Assembly (NCBI RefSeq): GCF_025698545.1
Contig: NC_068569.1
Location: 12,524,001 to 12,588,000, forward strand
From: Gossypium raimondii
Taxonomy: Eukaryota; Streptophyta; Magnoliopsida; Malvales; Malvaceae
Direction of reading: 5' to 3'
DNA: 64,000 bases
Shown here: in pieces, positions 24,211 to 35,896 of the stretch
Layout: the number at the start of each line of letters is the position of its first letter
Position numbering within the stretch: position 1 is the first letter of the stretch
The notes under the pieces: model-generated
Told to the model about the DNA's origin: nothing
Databases searched by the model: none
What the model saw: only the letters and a program-made list of their open reading frames with translations
Translations under genes and position numbers: made by a program

Positions 24211-24483
24211 AAAAATATTTTTTTATTCAATTTAAAAGTTAAAGTACCCAATTGAGTAAAAAAAATTTAATTAAATATTTTTACAAAATTTGACAGCTTT
24301 TTATATCCTTAATTTTTATTTTCGGGAGTCACTTTAAATGATGGATCTAAAAGGTAAAGTAAATTGTAAGGTGCTGTTATTTATGGCAAGTGAAGAAAAA
24401 TTTCCCTTAAAAAAACGAATAAAAGGAACCCGAAACTTAAAAAGAAAAAGAAAAAAAAAAAAGTGGTAGGCCTACTAGGAGTA

Positions 24484-24494
24484 GTATATATAAT
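24484..24494 (+). promoter_or_regulatory. Probable TATA box of the PADRE gene
   Basis: GTATATATAAT lies about 110-120 bases before the ATG, followed by a pyrimidine-rich stretch (CCCACTCTCTCTTTTG) typical of plant transcription start regions. Confidence 0.6.
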
Positions 24495-24604
24495 TTTCTC
24501 ATAATAAAAACATCTAATTCCCACTCTCTCTTTTGAGTTAGCTAAGGCAACCGAAAAAGAAAGACTTGTTTAATTAAATATATTTCTGTATTAGTTCAAG
24601 AGGC

Positions 24605-25114
24605 ATGAAGAACAGCATTCGGTGCTGCATCTCTTGCATTCTTCCCTGTGGAGCGCTGGATGTGGTTCGGATAGTCCACTCCAACGGTCTCATTGAAGAA
24701 ATCAGTGGCTCCATCATGGCCGCCGAGATCATGAAGGCTCACCCTAAACACGTCCTTAAGCTACCCTCCTCTCCTTCCCATGATGGGATGCTCTCGAAAG
24801 TTGTTGTCGTCCCACCCGATGCAAAGCTCCAATGTGGCAAGATTTATTTCCTCCTGCCTCTGCCCCCAACAACCATGAAGAAAAGAGGCCAAAACGCCAA
24901 CCACAATGGCCGCCAGCATCGTCAAAGCGGAAGCACGAGCAACACCAAAAACAACACAATTTTAGTGGCGAATCTTTCGACATCGGATGAACATTGTTTT
25001 AGTGAGGTACTTTCGGATAAGTTGTCAACGGAAAGGGATAGAAGAAGAAGAGGGCGAGTTGGGATGTGGAGACCGCACTTAGAGAGCATCTCCGAGACCC
25101 TTAATAATTATTGA
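24605..25114 (+). CDS. PADRE (DUF4228) domain protein
   Basis: An intronless gene of 169 residues. The N-terminus MKNSIRCCISCILPCG is Cys-rich. The PADRE/DUF4228 core covers about residues 18-85: it has VVRIVHSNGLIEEISGSIMA, then AAEIMKAHPKHVLKLPSS, then LQCGKIYFLLPL. The family's 'xPDAxLxxGxxYFLLP' pattern is intact. The C-terminal half is rich in Asn, Ser and Arg and looks disordered, ending RVGMWRPHLESISE. The conserved W-x-P-x-L-x-S-I tail element is typical of the family. Plant PADRE genes are often induced by pathogens or abiotic stress, but no biochemical activity is established. There is a TATA-like element about 115 bases upstream. The start is the first ATG and gives the expected N-terminus. 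No frame damage. Confidence 0.9.
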   Translation: MKNSIRCCISCILPCGALDVVRIVHSNGLIEEISGSIMAAEIMKAHPKHVLKLPSSPSHDGMLSKVVVVPPDAKLQCGKIYFLLPLPPTTMKKRGQNANHNGRQHRQSGSTSNTKNNTILVANLSTSDEHCFSEVLSDKLSTERDRRRRGRVGMWRPHLESISETLNNY

Positions 25115-27110
25115 TCATCTCCCTGTACGTAGTACTATTTTGGATTTCAAAGAATGGAGTTTGCAATTTTCTTCATATTTTAATGTGGTTCACTTTTAGA
25201 CATCCATCCATGAAGGTTTCTTTTTATTGATTTTCTTTAATGTTGGATTATGTATATTATGTATGTAACCTTAGAAGCAAGATTTTTAATAATGCAAATG
25301 CAAGTTTATGTGGAAATTGTGGTACTGACCTTCAGTCTTGATTATCGATTTCCATAGTCTTCAGGATTATATGAGTGTAATTTTCAAGACCTAAATCTCT
25401 TGGAACTTGTCATTGTCGTGAATGCTGATAAAAAATTTCTGGAATTTTATTTGTTTTTATCATTTATATGAAGGCAATAACTAAGAATAAATTGGGTATG
25501 AAATGAATGGGGTTCTTATTCTAAAGTGATAGCTCAATAGAATCTAATGTATTGATTAATAATAGATGTTCTTTCTTCAAAGAATATATAACATTTGACT
25601 TTGGATTTGGTACATAATTTCATATACTCACACCATTTTATTTATAAAATAATGTTTTTTATAAAATTAAAATAAATAATCACAATTGCACACTATTAAT
25701 ATGTAATATGTGGTTCACTAACAAAAACATGTACGTCTAGATATAAATATTTATAGAATAATCATATATTAAATCTAAATAAATTTAATTGATAATATTT
25801 AATTTTACTCCTAATTTAAACTGAGATTCGCTTTTAGCAAAATAATGAAATATATAAATTGGAAATTCACATGTCAGTTTCATTATTGGGAGATAAATTC
25901 TTTTCATAACTCAATAAGGAAAGAAGGAAGGGAATTTAACACTTGCTAGCACAAAACCCCATCAATAGATTTTGTATCCATCTGTTTTAAATACGTCAAT
26001 TTTTTTGGTTTGAAAAGTAATATGGGACGAGGTAGGTTTTATTTTATTTTATACATAATTGTTTGTGTTACTCCAAATTATTATTTTATCTTTGTATGTA
26101 TAAATTATAAATATGATAAAAATAAAATGACATAATATAGAATATTTTATATATTTTATGTTTAAATACTTTAATTGAAGTGGAGCTGAGGATGATAATT
26201 ATTTTTAAGATTATACGTTTCTAAATGGTGGAATAGATTGTACCAAAGATAAGGAATTTAATAATAATCGCTCCATTACCATTCCTACCATCCATTAAAT
26301 AAAGAAAGAAAAAAGTGAATTTTACATGTCATTTGTCATGAAGCTGACAGTTCATATATTGATATGAGATGGATCAGAGCACATGATGAATATCAATCTA
26401 AACATAAGATGCTTCACAATCAAAATCAAAATTTATATGTAATATTACACAATCAAAATAAAAGATATTCACGTGATCATATATGCATGCTTTAATAAAC
26501 TGGAGCCCATAATCGAAACCACCACAACAACAACAAAAATCTCATATTTTTCATAAAAATATAAGATATGAATGATTTCAAAAGTGACATTGTGAGGAAT
26601 AATAGTCCCCACATAAATCTTTTTCCACCATAGAATATAATTATAACTGAAAGTAGTACACTTGCTAGCTTGCACTAACGAAGTGGGGTTTGAGTAGGCA
26701 TATGTTGAACCATTACGAAGGAACCGGCATCCTGTAAAAGCTTATGAAAAATTGAGTTTGACCTCTACATTGCATTAATTGCTGATGGAATTTGAGTTGA
26801 GGTAGCTAGCTTCATCATCACTCTCCTATGCCTTAGTAACCATCAAACAATTATCCCCCATTTTCCATATCGATGTGTTCCTGAATCTTGAACTGCAATT
26901 TTGTTTTACTTCTGCAGTCCCACCACAAAACGGGGACCAAAAATTGGATTAGGACTTAGGGTAGATATCATATTATTGGACTGCAATCTATTTAAATTGA
27001 TGCCTTGGCATGTCAGAATTGCACATCATTTTATCCACAAAGCATGTAGTGTCTCTTTATGGGTTCATCTCGATAATAAAAATATATGAGAATCGACATT
27101 ATGAATTTTT
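25115..27110. other. 3' flank of the PADRE gene and AT-rich intergenic DNA
   Basis: Immediately after the stop is a likely 3' UTR. The remainder is AT-rich with no recognisable coding region; the ORFs at 26469-26675 and 26901-27089 match nothing I know. Confidence 0.4.
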
Positions 27111-27119
27111 TTTAATTGA

Positions 27120-28365
27120 TCATTTAACTAATTGAACTTTTTAGTCCATTTTCATTAATTGTATTAACAAGAGAATGATGTGTAGTTGAAAATTCATTAT
27201 AATAATAAATTTAGTTCTTAACTTTTAGATATTATATTAATTTAATTGTAATTTTAAAAATAACTCTCACAATTTAAAATTTTCTCTATTTGATCTTAAT
27301 CCTAAAATTTTAAGAAATATATAAAAATACGTAAATATTTTTAAATATATATATAATAATAAAATTTTAAAATATATAAAAATACTTAAATATTTTTAAA
27401 ATATAATAATTAATTTAAATTTTATATTAATATTTAATAAAAATAATGATATTAATATTAAATAATAATAAAACCCTCCTCCCTGCGTCTCTCTCCCTCT
27501 CTGTTGTTGTTCTGTTGTTGTTGCTGCTGCTATTGCAGTAGAAAACCAAATCGGGAACGTCCTTGCTTAATCAAAGAAGCTATGCAAGAACCTGTGGCCA
27601 TAAGCCCTTCTTTGCCAACAACAAATCCAGCAGCCACACAAAAATTTGAACCAAAAATCTTTACAAAGAGAGTACTTGGAGCCAATATGGAATAAGCATC
27701 CACACCATTGAGGTATGCTTTCACTTCGGGAATACCAGAACCTGCCGCTGCTGGAGCAATAAAAGCACAAAGAGCTGCAGCTGATGCTGCCAGACCTAAA
27801 TTGCAGCCAGCATATGCTACAAAAGCCTTGTAATATTTGTGTTTCAGCATGAGTTTTGTGGTGAGCAGCAGCTCGAACCCAGTCTCAACTGCTATATTGT
27901 TAAAGATACCAACTAGGCCAGTGCTTAGCCCTATAATAAGTGCAAATGCCCACCTAAGCTTGGTTTTCTACTGCAGCAGCAGCAACAGAAGAGAGGGAGA
28001 GGGGACGGTGGTGGGAGGGAGACGGGGTTATTTTTATTTAATATGAATATAATTATTTTTATTAAATATTAATATAAAATTTAAATATATTATTATATAT
28101 TTTTAAAATATTTATGTATATTTATATATTTTAAAATTTTATATATTATTTCTTTTCAATAATATTTCTTATTTTTATATATTTTTAAAATTTATTATTA
28201 TATCTTTTAAAAATATTTATATACTTTTATATATTGAATTGAGATATTTTTAAATATTGAGAATTAATTTTTTAAAATTATAACTAAATCAATATAATAT
28301 CACTAAATTTATTATTATATAACTCCATTTAACGCTTTGTTTACTCAATCAATTGAGCTGATTTT
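27120..28365. mobile_element. Long-inverted-repeat (Pack-type) element carrying a CLC gene fragment
   Basis: The left arm 27199-27549 and right arm 27960-28318 are inverted copies of about 350 bases. Both run from ATAATAATAAATTTAG at the outer side, through AT-rich sequence (TTTATATTAATATTTAATAA) and a CT-rich stretch (TCTCTCCCTCTCT), to a perfect 15-base inner match GCAGTAGAAAACCAA (27535-27549; reverse complement at 27960-27974). Weaker similarity extends outward to about 27120 and 28365. Between the arms lie about 410 bases homologous to a plant chloride channel. A gene piece between long inverted repeats is the architecture of Pack-MULE/Pack-TIR elements. The superfamily and target duplication could not be resolved. 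Confidence 0.72.
27533..27967 (-). pseudogene. Captured fragment of a plant CLC chloride channel/antiporter gene
   Basis: The minus strand stays open for about 140 codons, between a stop just upstream (TAG) and one after the fragment. It reads KTKLRWAFALIIGLSTGLVG and later LMLKHKYYKAFVAYAGCNLG. The first selectivity motif is intact (AAAGSGIPEVKAYLNG), as is AYSILAPSTLFVKIFG. The second motif, GKEGP followed by VHTGACIASLLGQGG in functional plant CLCs, is degraded here to GKEGLMATGSCIASL, with the conserved proline and histidine lost. The fragment covers only the N-terminal third of the membrane domain, with no start region, later helices or CBS domains. It resembles the plant CLC-c-type subgroup from memory. 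It probably cannot form a channel; transcription through it could produce antisense or small RNAs against a parent gene. Confidence 0.85.
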
Positions 28366-28413
28366 TCCGTTACCATAAACTCATTCCAACTTTTTTCCGC
28401 TTCCCGGCGCCCA

Positions 28414-28688
28414 ATGTCTGACGTTAAGGATTCGCCCTCACTATCAACTGCCCGTTAATGGTTCAAGAAGATTGTTGGTTCGAAGAAGCTACATCTGCCC
28501 TCATCAACGCTTGGGGTCGACGTTATCTCGAGCTTAACAGTGGGAATCTCCGCCAGACGGATTGGCAAGTGTATGAAAGAGTGGAAGGGGAGAAGCAAAG
28601 AATGCAATTTGCTAAAGATTTGGAATTGCAGAGGATGAGGATGAAGCGATCTTGGGGCCCCAGTGGGGAGGCCTATTCTTCCTCATGA
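28414..28688 (+). pseudogene. Broken trihelix (ASIL-like) transcription factor gene
   Basis: A start-like piece [14 protein letters not shown] (from 28414) stops and shifts frame. The following frame opens with [20 protein letters not shown] and continues [15 protein letters not shown], the first helices of a trihelix MYB/SANT-like domain of the ASIL type. It then jumps directly to [20 protein letters not shown] and RMRM, which looks like the C-terminal coiled coil of the same family. The rest of the DNA-binding domain and the middle of the protein are missing, so an internal deletion plus a frameshift has destroyed the gene. Lack of introns in the relic matches the usually intronless family, so nothing speaks for or against retroposition. 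It begins about 50 bases after the inverted-repeat element ends. Confidence 0.75.
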
Positions 28689-30571
28689 AAACATTATCTA
28701 GATTGATTGAAATGTATATTTTCAATGAGTTGTATGTTGGATTATTAAAACAGAAATATAGTTAATTTGTTAAATGATACTATATTGAGATAACTGAGAG
28801 ACTCTACCCGCATTGTGCTTCTAACCACCATATATATGACTCAAATTGTTGCGTCTTATGTTTCACAAAGAGAAGTTGAAATCATTAAAAAATGTTTGTA
28901 GCTTCATTCGTGCCTGTGATATAGTCGTACAATAGTTAATCTTCAATTATGCTGCTATGCTTTTCTCCTTCAATGCCATAGCATTGTTGCCTGTTTTCTT
29001 TCAATGGTTTATGTATCCATATAAGTTTTAGCATTATCTGCTTCCTAACTAACAACCAATTTTAATGTTTGCCTTGCAATATAAAGTTAATTTGATTCAT
29101 GCTGCTTTCAAGCTTGTGTTGACTTAGTTGAATGATTGTAATTATGGTCGTTTGTGGAGTCCAGGACTTGAGAAAGGCATTTGGATATACTTTAGTCTCC
29201 CATTTCTATTGAATTCTACTAAAATCCTTCAACTTTGCCATCCACGCCACTTGAAATCAGCTACAATTGAGCACTTCTATTTCACATATCTTGGGAGCAT
29301 TAATTTAATTAATAGAATCAACTATTAATTTGTGATCTTGCACCATTGTTTCCAACAAACCCTACTCTTCCATCGATAATATAATAACAAGCTAACTGCA
29401 ATCTAATCCAGCTTTGCTTTTAAACAACTGACAAAAAAGCTTCACGTAGTAAAATGTTTATTTATATAATATTATCCTTAATTAATTTATACGTCTAATT
29501 CATCAGACGTGATAACTCTATAGAACTTACAAACTATTGAGAACTAACAACCGACACAAATTTAATTAAGCTTTGCTAAGTAAGACAAGGGCATTAATTG
29601 ATCATAATGCAAGTAGTGCTTCATATTATACAAGGAAAGGCGCCAGAGATTCAGAAACCAGTGCTTAATGCCTACTTGTATAGTAGTTGTAGTGCTAAAT
29701 TTAACTTCATACATACTCGTTGCCTTGCCTTGCCTTGCCTTATAAACCCTTCCCCACCACTCTGCCATGCATGTTTTCTGAATGCTCATCATCCTGCACA
29801 AATCAATATTCACAAAATACAGAAACGTCTAACGTTAATGGTACTTGACACACAGAAAATGGAATATAAATCATCAACTACTCTTCTACCATTAAGTAAC
29901 TAAACCAAAGAGGGAATATAAAGAAATATTCACAGAATAAACTACAATATTGTTTGTTAATTTAATTTAGCGTGCTTCTATACTTAAACTGGTAATTAAG
30001 AGGTTGTTAAAACTGGCAACCAAGAGATAAACTTTTTCTTGCTTCGTTAGAATTAAGAGGATGAAGGAAGAGATTGTCTCATCCATCTTTGCCCCATATT
30101 TGCATGGATGTAGTTATACCCATAACCATTACACACTGCTTCATGCGGTTTTATCTCACTTGCTTTACTAGGTTTTTCTTTTTTGTATTTAATGTTATAA
30201 AATTATATATTTTAAATTTATTCTTGAATATAATTTGGGCAGATATAGTCTTTGTTTTATGAATCATATAATAATTCTAGTATATATATTTAGCATATGT
30301 ACTAAAATTATAACAATGATACAAAAAATATGGTAAGGTAAATTAGTACTTTTACAAATCAAAGTGGGGGCAGTGAAGCAAGTATTTATTAATGGTCTAC
30401 TCATGCATTTTTTTTTAAGAAACCCATTCAGAATGGATTGATATAAAATTCATTGAATGGTTTAAACTTTGCCATCTTGTGATAGATGTAACTAGAAGAA
30501 AGGCAAACTAGTAAATTGATTTTTTTTCACACAGATTATTGCTCAACCCTTCTATAAATTATTCTAGTGTT

Positions 30572-30671
30572 ATTGGTGTTAATGTAGAGGTTTCTTTGGT
30601 AGGAAGGAGGAATGTTGCAATGTTTTAGTGTTAATGTAGAGATTTCTTTAGTAAGAAGGAGGAATGTTGCA
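30572..30671. repeat. Imperfect tandem duplication of about 50-58 bases
   Basis: GTGTTAATGTAGAGGTTTCT then TTGGTAGGAAGGAGGAATGTTGCAA is followed by a second copy, GTGTTAATGTAGAGATTTCT with TTAGTAAGAAGGAGGAATGTTGCAA. Three substitutions separate the two. Confidence 0.8.
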
Positions 30672-31224
30672 AACAAATGAATTGGATGTAACAAGAGAAA
30701 ATAGAAAGGAAGATTAGAATAAATGCAATAATAGGTGGTGACTTTTAAGGTGAATAAAAACTACATGTAACTGGGAATAAAACTGAGTAAAGAAATAGAT
30801 TGAGAGAACTTTGGAGACTTTTGAAAGTTAGATGATCAAAATGCCAAAAAAAAAAAAAAAACAAAGAGTCCAAATTGAGTTGTGAGTACTCATATATTTA
30901 TAGGTACCAGGAATGAGAGTTATAAAAACAAGCATTTAGTGGGAGTAATGAGATTAACTTTTCAGTCACAAAGACATGAATAATTTTTATTAAAAGAACT
31001 AAAGTTCTTGGTAATGGTGATGGTAGAGTGGGAGTAATGATTTTTATTAGGAAAAACTTAAGAAGAAGGAGAAATACTTAATATTACATAAAAGATTAAG
31101 AAGAAAGCTTTTAACTATCTTCATATTTAATTCACCAAGAAACCTAAGAACTTTATCATGTTTTGGGGTGATTTCCACTATTTCTACTTTGGTGATGGTG
31201 GAAATATCCAATGAAACATCTCTT

Positions 31225-31645
31225 TTGATACAAGTTATTCTTAAAAAAGGTTGTTATTGAACAATAATTGTTCTTGAATAAGAGCTATTCTAACTTATAC
31301 CGCTAATGAGTTGTTCTCAACATAATTATTCTTAGAAAAAGTTATTTTGAACAATAATTGTTTTGCGGTGATGTTTTGTTCAGATAACTTGTTTTGAGTA
31401 GTGGTTCTTCTTAAGCAACACAATTGTTCTAAATAGAAATTGTTTTGAATATCGGGTGTTCTAAGCATAGTTACTTTGAAACATAATTATTCTAAACATT
31501 AGTTGTTCACAACAAGAGCTATTCTCAAATGATAGTTACACTAAATGGCAGTTATTTTAAATTGGTGTCATGTTCTTAATATAGTTGTTCCTAACATAAC
31601 TATTCACAAACAATAGTTGCTCTAAATATGAGTCATCTTTTCAAA
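31225..31645. repeat. Degenerate minisatellite built on 'TTATTCTAAACAATAGTTGTTC'
   Basis: About 18-20 loosely spaced units of roughly 20-25 bases recur on the plus strand. They alternate a TTATTCT-like half with an ACAATAGTTGTTC-like half, as in ATAATTGTTCTTGAATAAG, ATAATTATTCTTAGAAAAAG, ATAATTATTCTAAACATTAG and ATAACTATTCACAAACAATAG. Drift is heavy and spacing varies. Confidence 0.55.
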
Positions 31646-32959
31646 AGAAAACTTAAGTGAAACAATGTTACTACTTATTTCAAGTTAGCTTTATTATTAT
31701 TTTTGGAAGCCAATTTCTCAAAATACACTCTTATTTCTCTTTGAAAAGAGATAAAATGTTAGTAGTCAAAACTAAGCATTTACAACAAGTAAAAATGAAA
31801 AAAAGTTGTCTCATTTGATATATATAAGAAGGAAAACCGAGAAGAAAAGAAAATGGAAGGATTTTTATATGGATAATGGTTTGGTATATAAGTAGTTGAG
31901 TTTTCCAATTTTACAAACAAGATTAGAAGATGTTTATGTATGTTTAATTGATATGATGCGTAGAATTTAAAAGCTCTCCCAATGGTTGATCCAAATAATA
32001 TTATTTCGTTCAATATATATAAAATCCACTATTTTTATCTATATAGAAAAATAATTGTTGTATTTTTAATTAAATTTTTATATATAAATTATGTATTTAT
32101 TTTAAAGAAGTTAGGTTGAGATAGTATACAAACAAATATAAATTTATAGATCCCAACCAGTGGCAATGTTGTAATATCATTGCGCCAGGAATATATATAT
32201 TTTAAATGTGTGTGCATCCCATCCTCTCTCCATTTCTTGGTCTTCTTTTTCATGGTTGTTTGCAAATATATATCATATCATATGATTTATGAAATTTTGA
32301 CAATGTTGATGCATTAAATATAGATTACCATTAGTTTTGTTTCTTCCCGTCTGTGTTGAGGATAGCATTAATTCCATGCTTGGCATAGAAAAGCTCACTG
32401 CCCCTTCAATATCCAATATCCAATATCTAATTATTCAATGACTAAACCATAATTCCTTTTTATGATCTGAAACAAGAAATAAAGCAGTAATTTCAAGAAA
32501 TTTCCTTGACACACCCCTCATTTACTACTCCTCTCCTTCAAAACCCTCCAATTTGCAACATTTAGATATAATTGAGAAAATATCTTATTTTCATTACTTT
32601 CTAAGTTATTTCTCAAACTTTGATACTTTTTTTCTCAACCAAGATACTAATTAAAAATAAAAAAATCACTTAATAACGAAGAATAAGAAAACAAAAAATC
32701 AAAACCAAACATAAATGCACATCATTACTCATCAACTATTGCCTCTTACAATCAAATAAATCAATCATATTTTTCTATTATTTTGAAGTGTTGTATGAGT
32801 TTTTTTGGAGTTTTGAGGGTGTTGTCTCATTTTATTTGATTTGTGGTTTGTGTGGGGATGCTTTTCCCTCATTAGGAAATGCTTCGTTATTGGGTCCGTG
32901 TTTATGCTATTGGTTTCAAGTCCGGTTCTGACTTTAGGTAGTATACCCTTTTGGGGTTT

Positions 32960-33325
32960 AATAACATTCTATTTAGTTTAATACGACATAATTTAAATGA
33001 AATTTTTAAGTAAAAGTAAAATGTCACCGTACTAAAATTAAAAATCAAGTAAAACCGACCAAAAGAGAATAAATGGTACAGATTTTTAAAAGTTTTGAAA
33101 ACCCCAAAATTAAGATTTTTATAACCTTCGTTTTTACAATATTCATTTTCCTTTAAACTATACCACATCAGATTTAACAGTTAAATTAACGATTTTAATA
33201 AAAGAAGAACCTTATTGATATAACCTCAATAATTTAGGATGTAATTAAAATATTTAAAAGTTTAGAAATAGTTTAAGATAAAAGTTATAGATTGAGATGT
33301 TGCGTAGAATTAACTCTATTTTCAT
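32960..33325. mobile_element. Truncated copy of the MITE family at 10350-11155
   Basis: The stretch 33135-33323 parallels 10966-11160 almost base for base, for example TTAATAAAAGAAGAACCTTATTGATATAAC against TTAGTAATAAAAGAATCTTATTGATACAAC, and ending AATTAACTCTATTTTC in both. The inner part also aligns loosely. The opposite arm is missing, so this copy is truncated. Confidence 0.65.
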
Positions 33326-33451
33326 TATTCTCTTTAGCCACATAAGGTGATATAACTGGCTTTCATTTTGATTTCCTCTTGCCCTAAGAAATCTAAAGGA
33401 GAATAACCTTTTCGCCTCTCTTCTTTATATATTTTTCTTAAACATAATTTA

Positions 33452-33758
33452 GTTAGGGCTAGTTTATCATCAATGTTAAAAATGTTGTGAAAAAATCTTT
33501 TAAAAAGTATTTTAAAAATTTGATAATATTTACTATTGTCGTCAAAGAGTGCTTTCGAGAAAATAAAATGATAATTGTAAACATTTTGTAAAGTATAGAC
33601 TTAATGGAAGGATAAAAAGATCATTTCCTTAGAAAGCATTTGATCTTCAAAACCAAAAGCTAAAGTTTATTTATAAAAATGAAATAAAAAAAATTTGGTT
33701 TGAAATCATAATTTGAATTGAAAAGTAGTTTTCAACCTCAATAAACACAGCCTTAGAC
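33452..33758. mobile_element. Small MITE ('GGGCTAGTTTATCATCAATG' type)
   Basis: The left end TAGGGCTAGTTTATCATCAAT and the reverse complement of the right end, TAAGGCTGTGTTTATTGAGG followed by TTGAAAACTACTTTT, resemble each other over about 40 bases. Length is about 0.3 kb and non-coding. Boundaries are approximate. Confidence 0.45.
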
Positions 33759-33759
33759 C

Positions 33760-35896
33760 ACCATTGTATTTAAGAGTATAATGTTTGACATGGTATAGTA
33801 TTAGCTACTCCTTACTGATTTGCACCTCCATTCCAAGTGGACCAAGAAGCTAGCTTATGATCTATCTGAGACATTCCAACCTAACAAACAATTTTTTAAA
33901 ATAAGCTCCTCAAATGATCCAAAAATCGATGACTACAAATGCATGAAAAATCTCACGAACTAAGGTTCCTCATCATATTTATTCTGCTATTATTCCTAGG
34001 GACTCTGGATTGCTATACATATTGCTTTGCTTTCCGAAGGAAAAAACTTGGGAGTCAAGTTTTTAAATCTGGTCTGGTCTGGTCCGCCTACGAAAAACTG
34101 TTTATTATTAGCCTCCGTACTAATCAGAGCTGATAGTAGTGCAGGGAAAAAAGTGGCACTGGTACTACTATTATTATTATTCTATCTGATATTCCTTATT
34201 GGATTCAGTTGAACCCAGAGTCAGAAGGTAGCTTTTTAGTGTTTAGAGCTTTTGGCTTTAGATGCACGTGTGTACTTACGGTCTCCACTCAACTTGCTTC
34301 CAGTCTACAGTCAAGCTACTTGGCATTCACGGGCATTTAATTTCCTATTTACACTAATCAACACCAGTTTGATCTGTTTTTTCTTTTCTTTTTCCTGCAT
34401 GATAATTTTAAATATTCCCATACCAAAACATAATTAAGATCAAAATCCAACGGTGTAATACTATTATATACTTCAACCAAGCATCTCTTAAAACACACAA
34501 TCTATACGCCATACTGTTCATGCAGAAAGTAGCGTGTTCAAATTTTAAGTCACTTTGAATACATTTAGACCAAGAGTTTTCTTCCTTACCTCTTTAATTA
34601 GGACTTAATGCAAATAGAAGGATAAACATGTTTAACCGTGCTAAAATTCACCTTCTCTTACACTGACAACAATGTTGATATCAACTAAACTAATACTCAA
34701 TTCTAATAATTTATCATAATTGTTTTTACATGGTGCTAATCGGGTGTTTGGCTTCTATTGTTCTTACCTTGCTAATGATATATATAATTAAGTATCTTTT
34801 ATGTTCATTTTAAAAATTAATTTTTTGAGGGTTCAAACTTGAATTCTATCATTAAAAAGGCAATACACCTTAACCCATAGCTTGATTACATAAAACATGC
34901 TAATTATAGTACTAGCTACAACTTTATAGTTGATGACGTGATTAGTAAATTAGGTTGATGAAAAGTGCAATCATAATTACACGCCAGGTATTGTATACAA
35001 AATAAAAATGCATGAAATTAAAAGTCTATACGTAACGTAATGGCAATGCCTTGCTACCGCAATCTATTGATATGTATTCTATCATTAGTTTATAAAGATG
35101 CAATCAAAGAGGGGATACGATGACGTACGTATGATTAAATAAATGATTTGAATCTGTTTATATATTATTAGAGAAAATCTAGTACTGTGAATGTAAATTG
35201 ATTCCACCCCCCAAATATTAATATTTAAACTAATTTGGACCATGTGTTCTACGAGAAATCCCCCAAAATTGATATGTATATATAATACCAACATGGACAT
35301 GCATTTCATGGGGAGCACAAAATCGAACAGAATCAGAAAAAGACCCAAAAACAAGGGGAAAAGTAAAGAAATGGGAAATATTTTTCTACATTATTTTTGT
35401 GTTTGAGTGTGCATGATATGGAGGGAGAGAGAAAGACATAAAGAAAAGAAAGAGAGGGGGTAATCAGCTTTCTCTTTCAATCAACGGCACGTAATAGTAA
35501 GAAATGATCGATGGGTAAAATTTTTTTGCTAAAATTACTGACCACCATTTCTGCAATATTGCAGGCCGAGCCTAAGAATTAGGGTTTAGGGTTTTAGAAG
35601 ATCGGAAAGCTAATACGCTAATGTTAATGATTTCTAGTTGGCTAATCAGTTGCAGTTATTGGAGCGATCTTACTTTTCATAGTCTTGAAATTTTGTTTAA
35701 GGTGGATTTTGTATATATATTATTTAAATTACGTTTCCTTTGTGCATCTAGGTAGATTTATTAACTGGATTTTGTGGGGGGAAGCAGAAACGTATTTTAA
35801 AAGAAAAAAACTAATGATATGTTGAACATATATCGTATATGATATGTAACAAAGTCAAAAGAATTACCGTTTATGTGAAGAATCCAAAGAAAGACC
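33760..35896. other. Intergenic DNA downstream of the ALOG gene
   Basis: The part nearest the ALOG stop codon (about 35500-35896) is likely its 3' UTR and flank. The rest is AT-rich without a supported gene; overlapping ORFs at 33939-34437 lack recognisable domains. Confidence 0.4.

Larger units (their letters stand above)
28689..32950. other. Gene-free AT-rich region
   Basis: No supported gene. Notable contents are a short imperfect tandem duplication at about 30572-30671 and a degenerate minisatellite at about 31225-31645. The remaining ORFs (for example 29562-29903 on both strands and 31780-32013) show no protein features I recognise. Confidence 0.4.

Noticed and set aside
27504-28046. 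Plus-strand ORFs over the CLC fragment
   Set aside because: Opposite strand to the homology; shadows of the captured fragment and its CT-rich arms.
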